A DNA stretch of 64,000 bases from Caldifarciminota bacterium UBA1063 (GTDB lineage: Bacteria; Hydrothermota; Hydrothermia; UBA1063): NCBI GenBank assembly GCA_002316275.1, contig DCDE01000021.1:24756-88755 (forward strand). Direction: 5' to 3'. How positions within the stretch are numbered: position 1 is the first letter of the stretch; each line of letters opens with the position of its first letter. Positions 42,422 to 50,026 of this stretch are shown one piece after another. Both the position numbers and the translations under genes were made by a program. A model generated the notes under the pieces. That model ran no database searches and was not told the origin of the DNA. It saw only the letters and a list, made by a program, of their open reading frames with translations.

Positions 42422-43524
42422 TCTAAGTAAAGAAGAGGGTTTATTGCTTTACCCTGTTCTCTAATTTCAAAATGTAGTCTTGAACCAAAATAATGGGTCT
42501 CACCCCCAACATCCCCTAACACCTGACCTTTATTAACTTTTGAACCTTTTGCTATTTTAAATGAATTAAGATAAGAATAAACAGAAAAAAAACCTCCGTG
42601 ATCCACAACCACGGTATTTCCATACCCTGTAACAACTCCTGCAAAGATCACCACCCCGTCTTCAATACATAAAACTGGACTGCCAGGGTCAGTTTCTATT
42701 TCAATTCCCGGATTGAAGATCTTCGTATTATACTTAGGGTTAATTATAGTCCCATAGTTCATCACAACTCTACCCTTTACTGGCCAAGGGTACTTTCCCA
42801 CTGGACTTTTTGCTTCAATCCTTTCTTCTTTCCTTTTCTTCTCCTGCTCTTTCTCCAACCTGGCTATCAATGCTTGCATCTCCTTAATCGCCGCCTCAAG
42901 CTCAGCAAGTCTCCTCTCCTCCGCACTTTTCTGTCTCTTTAATCCTGCCAGTAAATTCTGCTTTTGTCTTTTCAAATCTTGTAGGTTTCTCTCCTGAGCA
43001 ATAACCTCATCTTTCATAGCCAAAACGAAATCCAAGTTATCTTGCTTTAACTTTTTATACGCATTGAGCTCCGAATAGATTTTTAACACCATATCTCTTT
43101 CACGCTTCTCATTTTGGATGGCATAATCTAAGAGGAACAACGCCTCTTTATCACCCTCCCCAGGTAAGAACCTCAATATTTCATTCTCTGGTAAGGTCTG
43201 GTATAGAAAATTCAAGCTGAATTTTATCCTATCACCATGTTGACCAAGCTCTTTCTCTTTCTGATCGATTTGAATCTCGAGCTTTGAAAGTTCATTCTGA
43301 ATAGTATTAATATCCCTGTTCAATTTATTTACAAAACCCCTTACTTCCCTCTCTTTTCGTTCTATACTTTTCAGTTCCTCTTCAGTACCTTTCACCTTTA
43401 TCTCCATTTTAGCGATCTTCCTCTTACCTTCTTCAAACTCGCGCTTCAACCTTTCAAGTTGTGCCCGCTCCTCACCTATCCCTTGAGTTTGTTGAAATAG
43501 CAAAAATAGCAAAAAAACTTTCAT
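42418..43524 (-). CDS. EnvC-like coiled-coil protein with inactive LytM/M23 domain
   Basis: A 368-residue exported protein. A signal peptide (1-16) precedes about 215 residues of strong coiled coil (long E/K/R/L heptads) and a C-terminal M23 fold (about 255-368). The zinc-site motifs are altered: the HxxxD site reads NPGIE, and the HxH site reads RLHFEIR with the earlier catalytic His position as YSYLN. It is therefore probably non-catalytic, like E. coli EnvC, which activates amidases under FtsEX control. It overlaps ftsX by 4 nt, which supports that role. Confidence 0.85.
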   Translation of the reverse strand: MKVFLLFLLFQQTQGIGEERAQLERLKREFEEGKRKIAKMEIKVKGTEEELKSIERKEREVRGFVNKLNRDINTIQNELSKLEIQIDQKEKELGQHGDRIKFSLNFLYQTLPENEILRFLPGEGDKEALFLLDYAIQNEKRERDMVLKIYSELNAYKKLKQDNLDFVLAMKDEVIAQERNLQDLKRQKQNLLAGLKRQKSAEERRLAELEAAIKEMQALIARLEKEQEKKRKEERIEAKSPVGKYPWPVKGRVVMNYGTIINPKYNTKIFNPGIEIETDPGSPVLCIEDGVVIFAGVVTGYGNTVVVDHGGFFSVYSYLNSFKIAKGSKVNKGQVLGDVGGETHYFGSRLHFEIREQGKAINPLLYLD

Positions 43525-44345
43525 CTCTCTAAAACATCGACGCTGAAAAGTATCTGAAGCAATAGAAAGAAGAGCATAAGGTATACCACGGGATACAACG
43601 GAATATTTAAGGCTCCCGCAAGACTCTTAAAGACAAACAAGTTAATAATAGATACAACTATCAGAGGAATGGCAACTGTCGCTACAAAAGTTACCTTGAG
43701 TTTAAAATTGCTCTTGCCGAAGACTTCCACAAGAAAAAAAAGCTTGCTCTCCCTCTCAAAAATGCCCTTTACAAATGAGAGGTTTAACGGGATATATAGA
43801 ATAAGAAACGCCAAAAACAAGATCGTTCCAAAACTAAAAATTGATTTTTTCAACTTGTAAATCTGTAAAGCAGAAGCATAATTATGTTGTACATTTGTTA
43901 CAGATGGGAAATGGGAATAAAATTCGACGAAGTCATCAATCACTTCAAGACCAAGGACATTTTCATTGAACTTTATCTCGAGATTTTGTGGAAATGGGCT
44001 ACCTGGAAATAACTCAAGCAATCCAGCATATTTCGGGAACCTAACTGCAAACTCTTCTTTTGCCCTTTCTTTAGAAATCAATTCAACTTTACTAACCACT
44101 GGATTATTTTCAGCATATTTCCTGAGTATCAAGATCTCATTCCTCTCTACATCATCGTTAAGAAAAACCTTCATATAGCTAACCTTAAAATTTTCATCAA
44201 GAAGCTTTGAAAAATAGGAATAAGATTGAATAACCGAAGAAAAAATAACAAGGCTTAGAAAATAAATAACTGCAAGGAATATAAAATCACTCCACGACTT
44301 TTTGAGAATAAAACCCATTTCCTGTAAATAAAACTTAATGTTCAA
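43521..44345 (-). CDS. ftsX: Cell-division ABC transporter permease FtsX
   Basis: A 274-residue membrane protein with the FtsX layout: one N-terminal transmembrane segment (about 20-40), a periplasmic domain (about 45-160), then three more segments (about 168-190, 215-237 and 248-270). With FtsE it couples ATP hydrolysis to periplasmic wall hydrolase control at the septum. The start is TTG 44345, overlapping ftsE by 11 nt. The following gene encodes the likely EnvC-type partner. Confidence 0.93.
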   Translation of the reverse strand: MNIKFYLQEMGFILKKSWSDFIFLAVIYFLSLVIFSSVIQSYSYFSKLLDENFKVSYMKVFLNDDVERNEILILRKYAENNPVVSKVELISKERAKEEFAVRFPKYAGLLELFPGSPFPQNLEIKFNENVLGLEVIDDFVEFYSHFPSVTNVQHNYASALQIYKLKKSIFSFGTILFLAFLILYIPLNLSFVKGIFERESKLFFLVEVFGKSNFKLKVTFVATVAIPLIVVSIINLFVFKSLAGALNIPLYPVVYLMLFFLLLQILFSVDVLER

Positions 44346-45000
44346 GAGTAATTCTCCCTTCTTCTATACTTAACACCCTCGCCCGGGGAACACGTGGAAT
44401 TACCTCAAAATTGTGTGTGGAAAGCACCACCGTAAGTCCTAGCTCATTATAGTTGTTCATCTTTTCGATCAGCCAATCTATATCGGTTTTATGAAGATTG
44501 CTAAACGGCTCATCTGCAAGAAGAATCTCAGGTTCATTTATCATTGCCCTCGCTAAAGCAAGCCTTTGCTGCTCACCCCTTGAAAGAGATTTTACGAGTT
44601 CATTGGATTTATGTGTAAGCCCAACATCTTTTAAAGTAGACACTACCCTTCTCATTAAATCCTCATCGCCTTTAAGGCGAACGGGGAATGCCAAATTTTC
44701 AAATACACTTCTATCGTCAAGAAGCATTAAATCTTGAAAAACGATACCCATCTTTGTTCTCAATTCAAGTAACCTTGCTTTGCTGATTTTCTTTAAGGGG
44801 AACCCATCAATTCTAACCTCACCTTGATCAGGCATAATATCACCATATATAAGTCTCAAAACCGTCGTTTTCCCTGCTCCAGTAGGCCCAACCAAAAATA
44901 CAAAATCGCCCTTCTGCACAGTAAATGATACATTATCTAATGCAAGCCATCTTTTATTGAATTTTACTGTTACATTTTCAAATTCTATTTTATTTGCCAT
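44335..45000 (-). CDS. ftsE: Cell-division ATPase FtsE
   Basis: A 221-residue ABC ATPase. Walker A is GPTGAGKTTV (near 36-45), the signature LSRGEQQR replaces the usual LSGGEQQR, and Walker B ends ILLADEPF. The His switch is in LSTHN. The frame continues upstream into the dehydrogenase gene, but ATG 45000 matches the usual family start (NKIEFENVTV) and lies 11 nt inside that gene's end. It drives FtsX at the inner membrane. Confidence 0.94.
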   Translation of the reverse strand: MANKIEFENVTVKFNKRWLALDNVSFTVQKGDFVFLVGPTGAGKTTVLRLIYGDIMPDQGEVRIDGFPLKKISKARLLELRTKMGIVFQDLMLLDDRSVFENLAFPVRLKGDEDLMRRVVSTLKDVGLTHKSNELVKSLSRGEQQRLALARAMINEPEILLADEPFSNLHKTDIDWLIEKMNNYNELGLTVVLSTHNFEVIPRVPRARVLSIEEGRITLEH

Positions 45001-45964
45001 AGATTTCTCTATTAACAATATTGGGGGGCATTTCCCCTTCAAAAAAAGCTTTAAGATTCTGTACCACCAGTTCTGCCATTCGCTGTCTTGCTTCAAAAGT
45101 CGCACTTCCGATGTGAGGCAAAAGAACTACATTATCCAGATTGATAAGCTCATCTGGAACATTCGGTTCAAACTCGTACACATCTAACCCCGCACCGTAT
45201 ATTCGCCTTTCTTTCAAAGCTCTAATAAGTGCAGCTTCATCCACAAGCTTCCCTCTTCCAGTATTAATAAATATTGCGCTTTCTTTCATAAGAGAAAATT
45301 CCCTTTCTCCTATGATATGGTAGGTTTCCTGAGTTAATGGCAAATGAAGGGAGATAATATCAGACTTTCTCAAAAGTTCATCTAAACTGACCTTTCGCGC
45401 TCCAAGCCGTTGCTCAAGGATTTCATTGAGCCTTCTTGAATTATAGAGCACATTCACTTCAAATCCTGAAGACTTAAGCGCAAACGCCTGTCCGATACGA
45501 CCTGCTCCGACAACTCCCAAAGTCTTACCCTTCAACTCCATTCCAAGAAACAATGTAGGAGACCAACCTTTCCACATTCTGCTTTCAATATACTTATGAG
45601 CTTGTACTACTTTCCGCGCAACAGCAAAAACAAGAGCCCACGCCAATTCACCAGTCGCATCTGTTAGAACATCCGGTGTGTTAGTCACTGCGATACCTCT
45701 TTTCGTACACTCTTCCACATCAATATTATCGTACCCTACTGCATAATCAGCCACAATTTTTAGACTGGGCGCCTTGTCGAGGACTGAAGTATCGACTTTT
45801 TCACTTAAAAGCACACAAACCCCATCCACACCCTGCACTTTTTCAAGAAACACTTCCCGAGGGATTGGTGGTTCTCCCTCATAAATCTCAACATCAAACT
45901 CCTTTAAGTGCTCCTTGACATCATATGGCAACTTTGCCGTAAAAAATATCTTCTTACGGGACAT
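44990..45964 (-). CDS. D-2-hydroxyacid dehydrogenase (glyoxylate reductase-like)
   Basis: A 324-residue NAD(P)-dependent dehydrogenase. The Rossmann loop is GVVGAGRIGQAFA. The catalytic triad Arg, Glu and His lies in NTGRGKLVDE, DVYEFEP and LLPHIGSAT. The sequence best fits glyoxylate/hydroxypyruvate reductases, though phosphoglycerate dehydrogenase without its regulatory domain is possible. ATG 45964 follows a GGGGGTGG site and overlaps the TPR gene by 11 nt; the longer start is less likely. Confidence 0.9.
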   Translation of the reverse strand: MSRKKIFFTAKLPYDVKEHLKEFDVEIYEGEPPIPREVFLEKVQGVDGVCVLLSEKVDTSVLDKAPSLKIVADYAVGYDNIDVEECTKRGIAVTNTPDVLTDATGELAWALVFAVARKVVQAHKYIESRMWKGWSPTLFLGMELKGKTLGVVGAGRIGQAFALKSSGFEVNVLYNSRRLNEILEQRLGARKVSLDELLRKSDIISLHLPLTQETYHIIGEREFSLMKESAIFINTGRGKLVDEAALIRALKERRIYGAGLDVYEFEPNVPDELINLDNVVLLPHIGSATFEARQRMAELVVQNLKAFFEGEMPPNIVNREIYGK

Positions 45965-47018
45965 ACTGTTCCACCCCCGCTGGATCAACGTAAAGTTCTT
46001 TACCCTCGTATTTTTCTAACTTTGAAGATAAATTTGTTACAACTCTTAAGATTTTATTCTTTTCGGGTCTGTCCTCTCGCACCTCAGACATCTCATTTTT
46101 ACATGCTTCCGCGTAAAATAAAGCTCTCCTTTTATCACCGGTAATATAACTAGATATGGAGAGATAATAAAGAGAAAGGGCAATATTATAACTGTTCCAG
46201 GGCTGATCCCTTAAAGTTAAATAGAGTATAACTTCGTGATTTTTGAGGGCATTTTTCCAATTTCCTGAGCGCCTTTGAACATATGATAAAGTCCACCTGA
46301 AAGTCCTCGAGCCCGGGTACAACTCCACAAGTTCCTGTGCAACCTTTAACGCAGAATCCAACTGATTATCGTAGCTAAGCACCCATACATACGCATTTTT
46401 AGCTAGTATACCAATATACTTTGATTTCTGTATGGAAAGTTCTATCTTCCGCAATGCCTCGTCCTTCGAGTAATCTCCGGGTACAACCCATCTAAATGCC
46501 TTAGGGATCTTTACCATTGCAAATTCAAATACGCCTAAAGGAAGATATGCATCATATATCGTCGAGTCAATGTCAATGCACTTTCTTAATAATTCTACAC
46601 TCTTAAGACCTCCATTGAGTGCGGATAAATATTCTTTATTCCGTCCCTTCCTTATAGCTTTATATGCATGCGCAGAACCTTCTGTAAAATAGCTCAAGGC
46701 AAGAATTGCACTATCCGATCCATACCTATCCCTGATACGCTGAGAGCGCATAATTGCCTCATCGCAAAGTTTGTAAAAAGTGCCTTCATACACATCGGTC
46801 TCAAAATCCAACATGTACAGGTCCAAAAGGCCAGCTTTATAAAGGTAACCAATAGGACTCTCTGGATAATTCCTTATAGCAAGCTCAAAGTAGAATTCAG
46901 CCTCTTTATATTTCTCCGCGTAAGAGAACTCTAAGCCCTTCAATATCAACGAGTCCAGTGGCTCCCAGAAAAGAGAATCGACCTCATTTATTAAAACAAG
47001 ACAGATTAAAATCTTCAT
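45954..47018 (-). CDS. Exported TPR-repeat protein
   Basis: A 354-residue protein with a short hydrophobic start (ILICLVLINEVDS) that could be a signal peptide. TPR-like helical pairs run through most of it, for example YKEAEFYFELAIRNYPES (near 40) and ALKVAQELVELYPGSRTF (near 225). TPRs bind partner proteins; the partner is unknown. It overlaps sucC by 4 nt and sits between metabolic and division genes in the long operon. Confidence 0.75.
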   Translation of the reverse strand: MKILICLVLINEVDSLFWEPLDSLILKGLEFSYAEKYKEAEFYFELAIRNYPESPIGYLYKAGLLDLYMLDFETDVYEGTFYKLCDEAIMRSQRIRDRYGSDSAILALSYFTEGSAHAYKAIRKGRNKEYLSALNGGLKSVELLRKCIDIDSTIYDAYLPLGVFEFAMVKIPKAFRWVVPGDYSKDEALRKIELSIQKSKYIGILAKNAYVWVLSYDNQLDSALKVAQELVELYPGSRTFRWTLSYVQRRSGNWKNALKNHEVILYLTLRDQPWNSYNIALSLYYLSISSYITGDKRRALFYAEACKNEMSEVREDRPEKNKILRVVTNLSSKLEKYEGKELYVDPAGVEQYVP

Positions 47019-48154
47019 TTAGCTGAAAGTTCACATACCAGTTTTGCCCCCTCAGCCATACTTGATACTCCATACAACGGAAGACCGGATCGGGCAAGTA
47101 TTACCTTCGCTTTTTCTTCATTGGTTCCTGTGAGTCGTATTACTACAGGAAGTGATATATTCAATTCTCGATATGCCTCAACAAGCCCCATAGCAACATC
47201 ATCACACCTTGTAATGCCTCCGAAGATATTAATTAGAATTGCTTTTACCCTTTTATCCCTCAGAATTAACTCTACTGCGTTCTTTATTTTCTCAGGATTA
47301 GAACTACCTCCTACATCAAGAAAATTCGCAGGTTCTCCTCCATACAATTTAATAATATCCATAGTTGCCATAGCGAGCCCAGCACCATTAACACAGCATC
47401 CAATATTACCATCAAGTTTTACATAAGAAAGTCCTTTAGACCTTGCTTCAAGCTCTTCAATATTCTCATAATCCATGTCTCTCAAAGATTCCAAATCCTG
47501 GTGTCTGAAAAGGGCGTTATCATCCAAAATGATCTTCGCATCAAGAGCTATCACGTTACCATCTTCTTCAACAACAAGTGGGTTAATTTCCGCAAGTTGT
47601 GCATCAGTCTCCAGGTAAGCCCTGTACAAAGATTTAATAAAATACTGCACCTTGTTAGCCACTCCGCTTTCACTAACAATCTTATAAGATAGATATTTTG
47701 CTTCGAAATCTTGAAGCCCCAGATATGGATGAAGTGAAAGTTTTATTATCGCATCAGGATGTGTCCTGGCAACTTCCTCAATTTCAACGCCACCTTCTTT
47801 CGAAACCATAATAATATTCCTCTTTGTGGCACGGTCAAGGACAATCCCTAGATATAGTTCTGATTTTATTCTTGCTGCTTCTTCAATTAGAACTTTTTTT
47901 ACCGGAATCCCCTTTATCTCCATACCCAGTATTTGTTGTGCAATGTTTAAGGCCTCACCCTTGTCCTTAGCAAGTTTTATCCCTCCAGCCTTTCCTCTAC
48001 CACCTACTGGAACTTGAGCCTTAACAACCACCGGAAAAGTAAACTCATCAATAATTCCTTGAACTTCTTCAATACTTTTACAAAGATGGTTCTTTTTTAC
48101 AGGGACACCATACTTTGTGAGGATTGCCTTAGATGCATACTCAAGAAGTTTCAT
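47015..48154 (-). CDS. sucC: Succinate-CoA ligase (ADP/GDP-forming), beta subunit
   Basis: A 379-residue ATP-grasp subunit that interconverts succinyl-CoA and succinate with NDP phosphorylation. VPVGGRGKAGGIKLA is the nucleotide-grasp element, EINPLVV the metal site and INIFGGITRCDDVA the conserved power-helix segment. No alpha-subunit gene is adjacent; the neighbour is fmt, so sucD must lie elsewhere. ATG overlaps the fmt stop by 4 nt. Cytosolic. Confidence 0.95.
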   Translation of the reverse strand: MKLLEYASKAILTKYGVPVKKNHLCKSIEEVQGIIDEFTFPVVVKAQVPVGGRGKAGGIKLAKDKGEALNIAQQILGMEIKGIPVKKVLIEEAARIKSELYLGIVLDRATKRNIIMVSKEGGVEIEEVARTHPDAIIKLSLHPYLGLQDFEAKYLSYKIVSESGVANKVQYFIKSLYRAYLETDAQLAEINPLVVEEDGNVIALDAKIILDDNALFRHQDLESLRDMDYENIEELEARSKGLSYVKLDGNIGCCVNGAGLAMATMDIIKLYGGEPANFLDVGGSSNPEKIKNAVELILRDKRVKAILINIFGGITRCDDVAMGLVEAYRELNISLPVVIRLTGTNEEKAKVILARSGLPLYGVSSMAEGAKLVCELSAK

Positions 48155-49110
48155 CTTAGAACCTCCTTTGAATGAAAAAATTCTCCATCAAGATGCCTTC
48201 CAACTATAAACTCTTTAGCTCGCATCACCCTTTTCCCCTCAGGTTGAAGTTCCAAAATCTCGAGGGCTCTATCGCCGGTACCGACTACAAGCCTGTATCC
48301 TATGACTCTTATCTCACCAGGCAAAAAAGAAAGCCCCTCTTCACAAAGCTTAGAATTCAAAATCTTAATCAGTTTCCCTCTAAAAAATGCCCTCGCTCCA
48401 GGAACTGGTGAAAGGGCTCTAATTTTGTTGAATATAACGATACTCTTCTCACACCAATCAATGAAAAGTTCCTCTTTTGATATCTTAGGTGCATAAGATG
48501 GTTCACCTTCTTGAGGCTTCTTTTCTATAGTTCCATTCAGGTAACCATCAAACACCTTCCTCAGCATCTGAGGAACAGGCTTCGCCAATTTTTTCATAAG
48601 TTCACCTTTAGTTTCATTTTCACGAACACTTACTTTCTTAATAGCTAAAACAGGACCAGCATCAATATCCATAGTGATCTCAGTGATTGTTACACCAGTC
48701 TCCTTAACACCATCCATTATAGCTCTTTCAATAGGGGCTGGGCCTCTGTAACGGGGTAAAGTAGAAGGGTGAATGTTAATAGCAGGATATTTCGCTACGG
48801 AAAGAATTGGCTCTTTTAAGATCTTGCCAAAATCACACACAACGAGGAAACTAAGGTTCAAGCCTTTAAAATATTTCACCGTATCTTCGCTATTTACCTT
48901 CGAGACTTCGTATAGAGGAAGCCCAATATCCAAAAGAAAATCTTTAACAGGATTGGGGGATGGTCTTAGCCCTCTTCCGGCAGGTTTATCAACAGTTGTC
49001 GCTACCAAATTAGGGATAAACTCACTAAAATACAACTCTTTCAGTACTTCGCGCGCAAAATATCCACTACCTATAAAAACCCAGCTATAATGAAAACTTA
49101 TTGTACTCAT
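48151..49110 (-). CDS. fmt: Methionyl-tRNA formyltransferase
   Basis: An enzyme of 319 residues that formylates initiator Met-tRNA using 10-formyl-THF. INIHPSTLPRYRGPAP supplies catalytic Asn and His, and DIDAGPVL the Asp. The C-terminal tRNA-binding domain covers about 205-315. The start is uncertain: ATG 49110 has GGAGG only 1 nt away, while TTG 49125 is the alternative. It overlaps def, and the def-fmt pairing is common in bacteria. Confidence 0.93.
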   Translation of the reverse strand: MSTISFHYSWVFIGSGYFAREVLKELYFSEFIPNLVATTVDKPAGRGLRPSPNPVKDFLLDIGLPLYEVSKVNSEDTVKYFKGLNLSFLVVCDFGKILKEPILSVAKYPAINIHPSTLPRYRGPAPIERAIMDGVKETGVTITEITMDIDAGPVLAIKKVSVRENETKGELMKKLAKPVPQMLRKVFDGYLNGTIEKKPQEGEPSYAPKISKEELFIDWCEKSIVIFNKIRALSPVPGARAFFRGKLIKILNSKLCEEGLSFLPGEIRVIGYRLVVGTGDRALEILELQPEGKRVMRAKEFIVGRHLDGEFFHSKEVLR

Positions 49111-49609
49111 TCCTCCATTTCGCAAGTAGGATACGTCTTAAATCCTCATCGAGATAATCAACAAAAAGAATTCCATCAAGGTGGTCAATTTCATGAAGAA
49201 ATGCTCTGGCAGCAAATTCCTCAGCTTTAACTTTTACATCCTTTAACTTACCATTTGGCTTTAGCTCTATAGCTTCAAATTCGACGTATCCTGGCCTCGT
49301 AATATGTGCATAAAGTCCAGGTATTGAGAGACAGCCTTCTTCTTCAGTAACTATACCATCCACAAAACTAACCTTGGGATTTACAAAAACCCGATACGTA
49401 TTACCCAATTGCAGTTCCCCAGCATTAATCACAAATATCCTCTTCACTACACCAATTTGATTACCTGCGAGTCCCAATCCACCTTGCGCGGAAAGAGTAT
49501 CCACCAAATCCTCCGCGATACTTCGGATTATCTTTGGATCAAGCTCAGAAAAGCTTTCAGCCTTCTGACGTAGTACCGGATCGTCAATGATCCTTATAGG
49601 TTTTACCAA
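49085..49609 (-). CDS. def: Peptide deformylase
   Basis: A 174-residue metalloprotease that removes formyl from new proteins. All three motifs are intact: GLGLAGNQIG (44-53), EEGCLS with the Cys93 ligand, and HEIDHLDG with His139, Glu140 and His143. The start is TTG, 2 nt after the yajC stop, with GAGGAAGA upstream. It is paired with fmt, which adds the formyl group this enzyme removes. Confidence 0.97.
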   Translation of the reverse strand: MVKPIRIIDDPVLRQKAESFSELDPKIIRSIAEDLVDTLSAQGGLGLAGNQIGVVKRIFVINAGELQLGNTYRVFVNPKVSFVDGIVTEEEGCLSIPGLYAHITRPGYVEFEAIELKPNGKLKDVKVKAEEFAARAFLHEIDHLDGILFVDYLDEDLRRILLAKWRNEYNKFSL

Positions 49610-49611
49610 AT

Positions 49612-49965
49612 CTATTCTTCCTCTGAACCCTTCTCAAGAACACCTTTAACGGCTTGCTTCTCAATCTTTATATTCACATTATCCGCAACTTTCACAGTTA
49701 CGATGTTCTCATCGATTTTCTGAATTACACCAATAATACCACCAGAGGTTACAATCTTATCTCCCTTCTTCAGACTACTAAGCATCTGCTTACGTTTCTT
49801 TTCATACCTCGACTGAGGTAGTATCAAAATCACGTAAAACAAAACAAAAATGAGAATTAATGGCAAAAGAGCTCCCAACAAACTCGATCCCCCACTGGGG
49901 GCTTGCTGAGCCTGAGCATAAAGTTTGTCCACATTACATACTAATAATTGCATCAAAACCTCCAT
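49612..49965 (-). CDS. yajC: Preprotein translocase accessory protein YajC
   Basis: A 117-residue protein with one transmembrane segment (about 30-52) followed by LPQSRYEKKRKQMLSSLKKGDKIVTSGGIIG, the YajC signature region. It associates with the Sec translocase at the inner membrane. ATG 49965 is 6 nt after GGAGG. A TTG 18 nt higher lies 2 nt below the -10 box, so it should not be part of the message. It heads the nine-gene operon. Confidence 0.92.
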   Translation of the reverse strand: MEVLMQLLVCNVDKLYAQAQQAPSGGSSLLGALLPLILIFVLFYVILILPQSRYEKKRKQMLSSLKKGDKIVTSGGIIGVIQKIDENIVTVKVADNVNIKIEKQAVKGVLEKGSEEE

Positions 49966-49985
49966 CTTTACCTCCTCTCTCAATA

Positions 49986-50014
49986 ATGATAAACTTTAAC
50001 TCCTGGCCTTTCAA
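49986..50014 (-). promoter_or_regulatory. Promoter of the yajC-to-envC-like operon
   Basis: Minus-strand TTGAAA (50009-50014), a 17-nt spacer and TATCAT (49986-49991). The predicted start near 49979 leaves a leader of about 14 nt that carries GAGGAGG. Confidence 0.65.
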
Positions 50015-50026
50015 GGAGCATATTAT

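Noticed and set aside
44998..45105. Longer FtsE starting at 45105
   Set aside because: It would lie inside the dehydrogenase gene. ATG 45000 matches the usual FtsE N-terminus.
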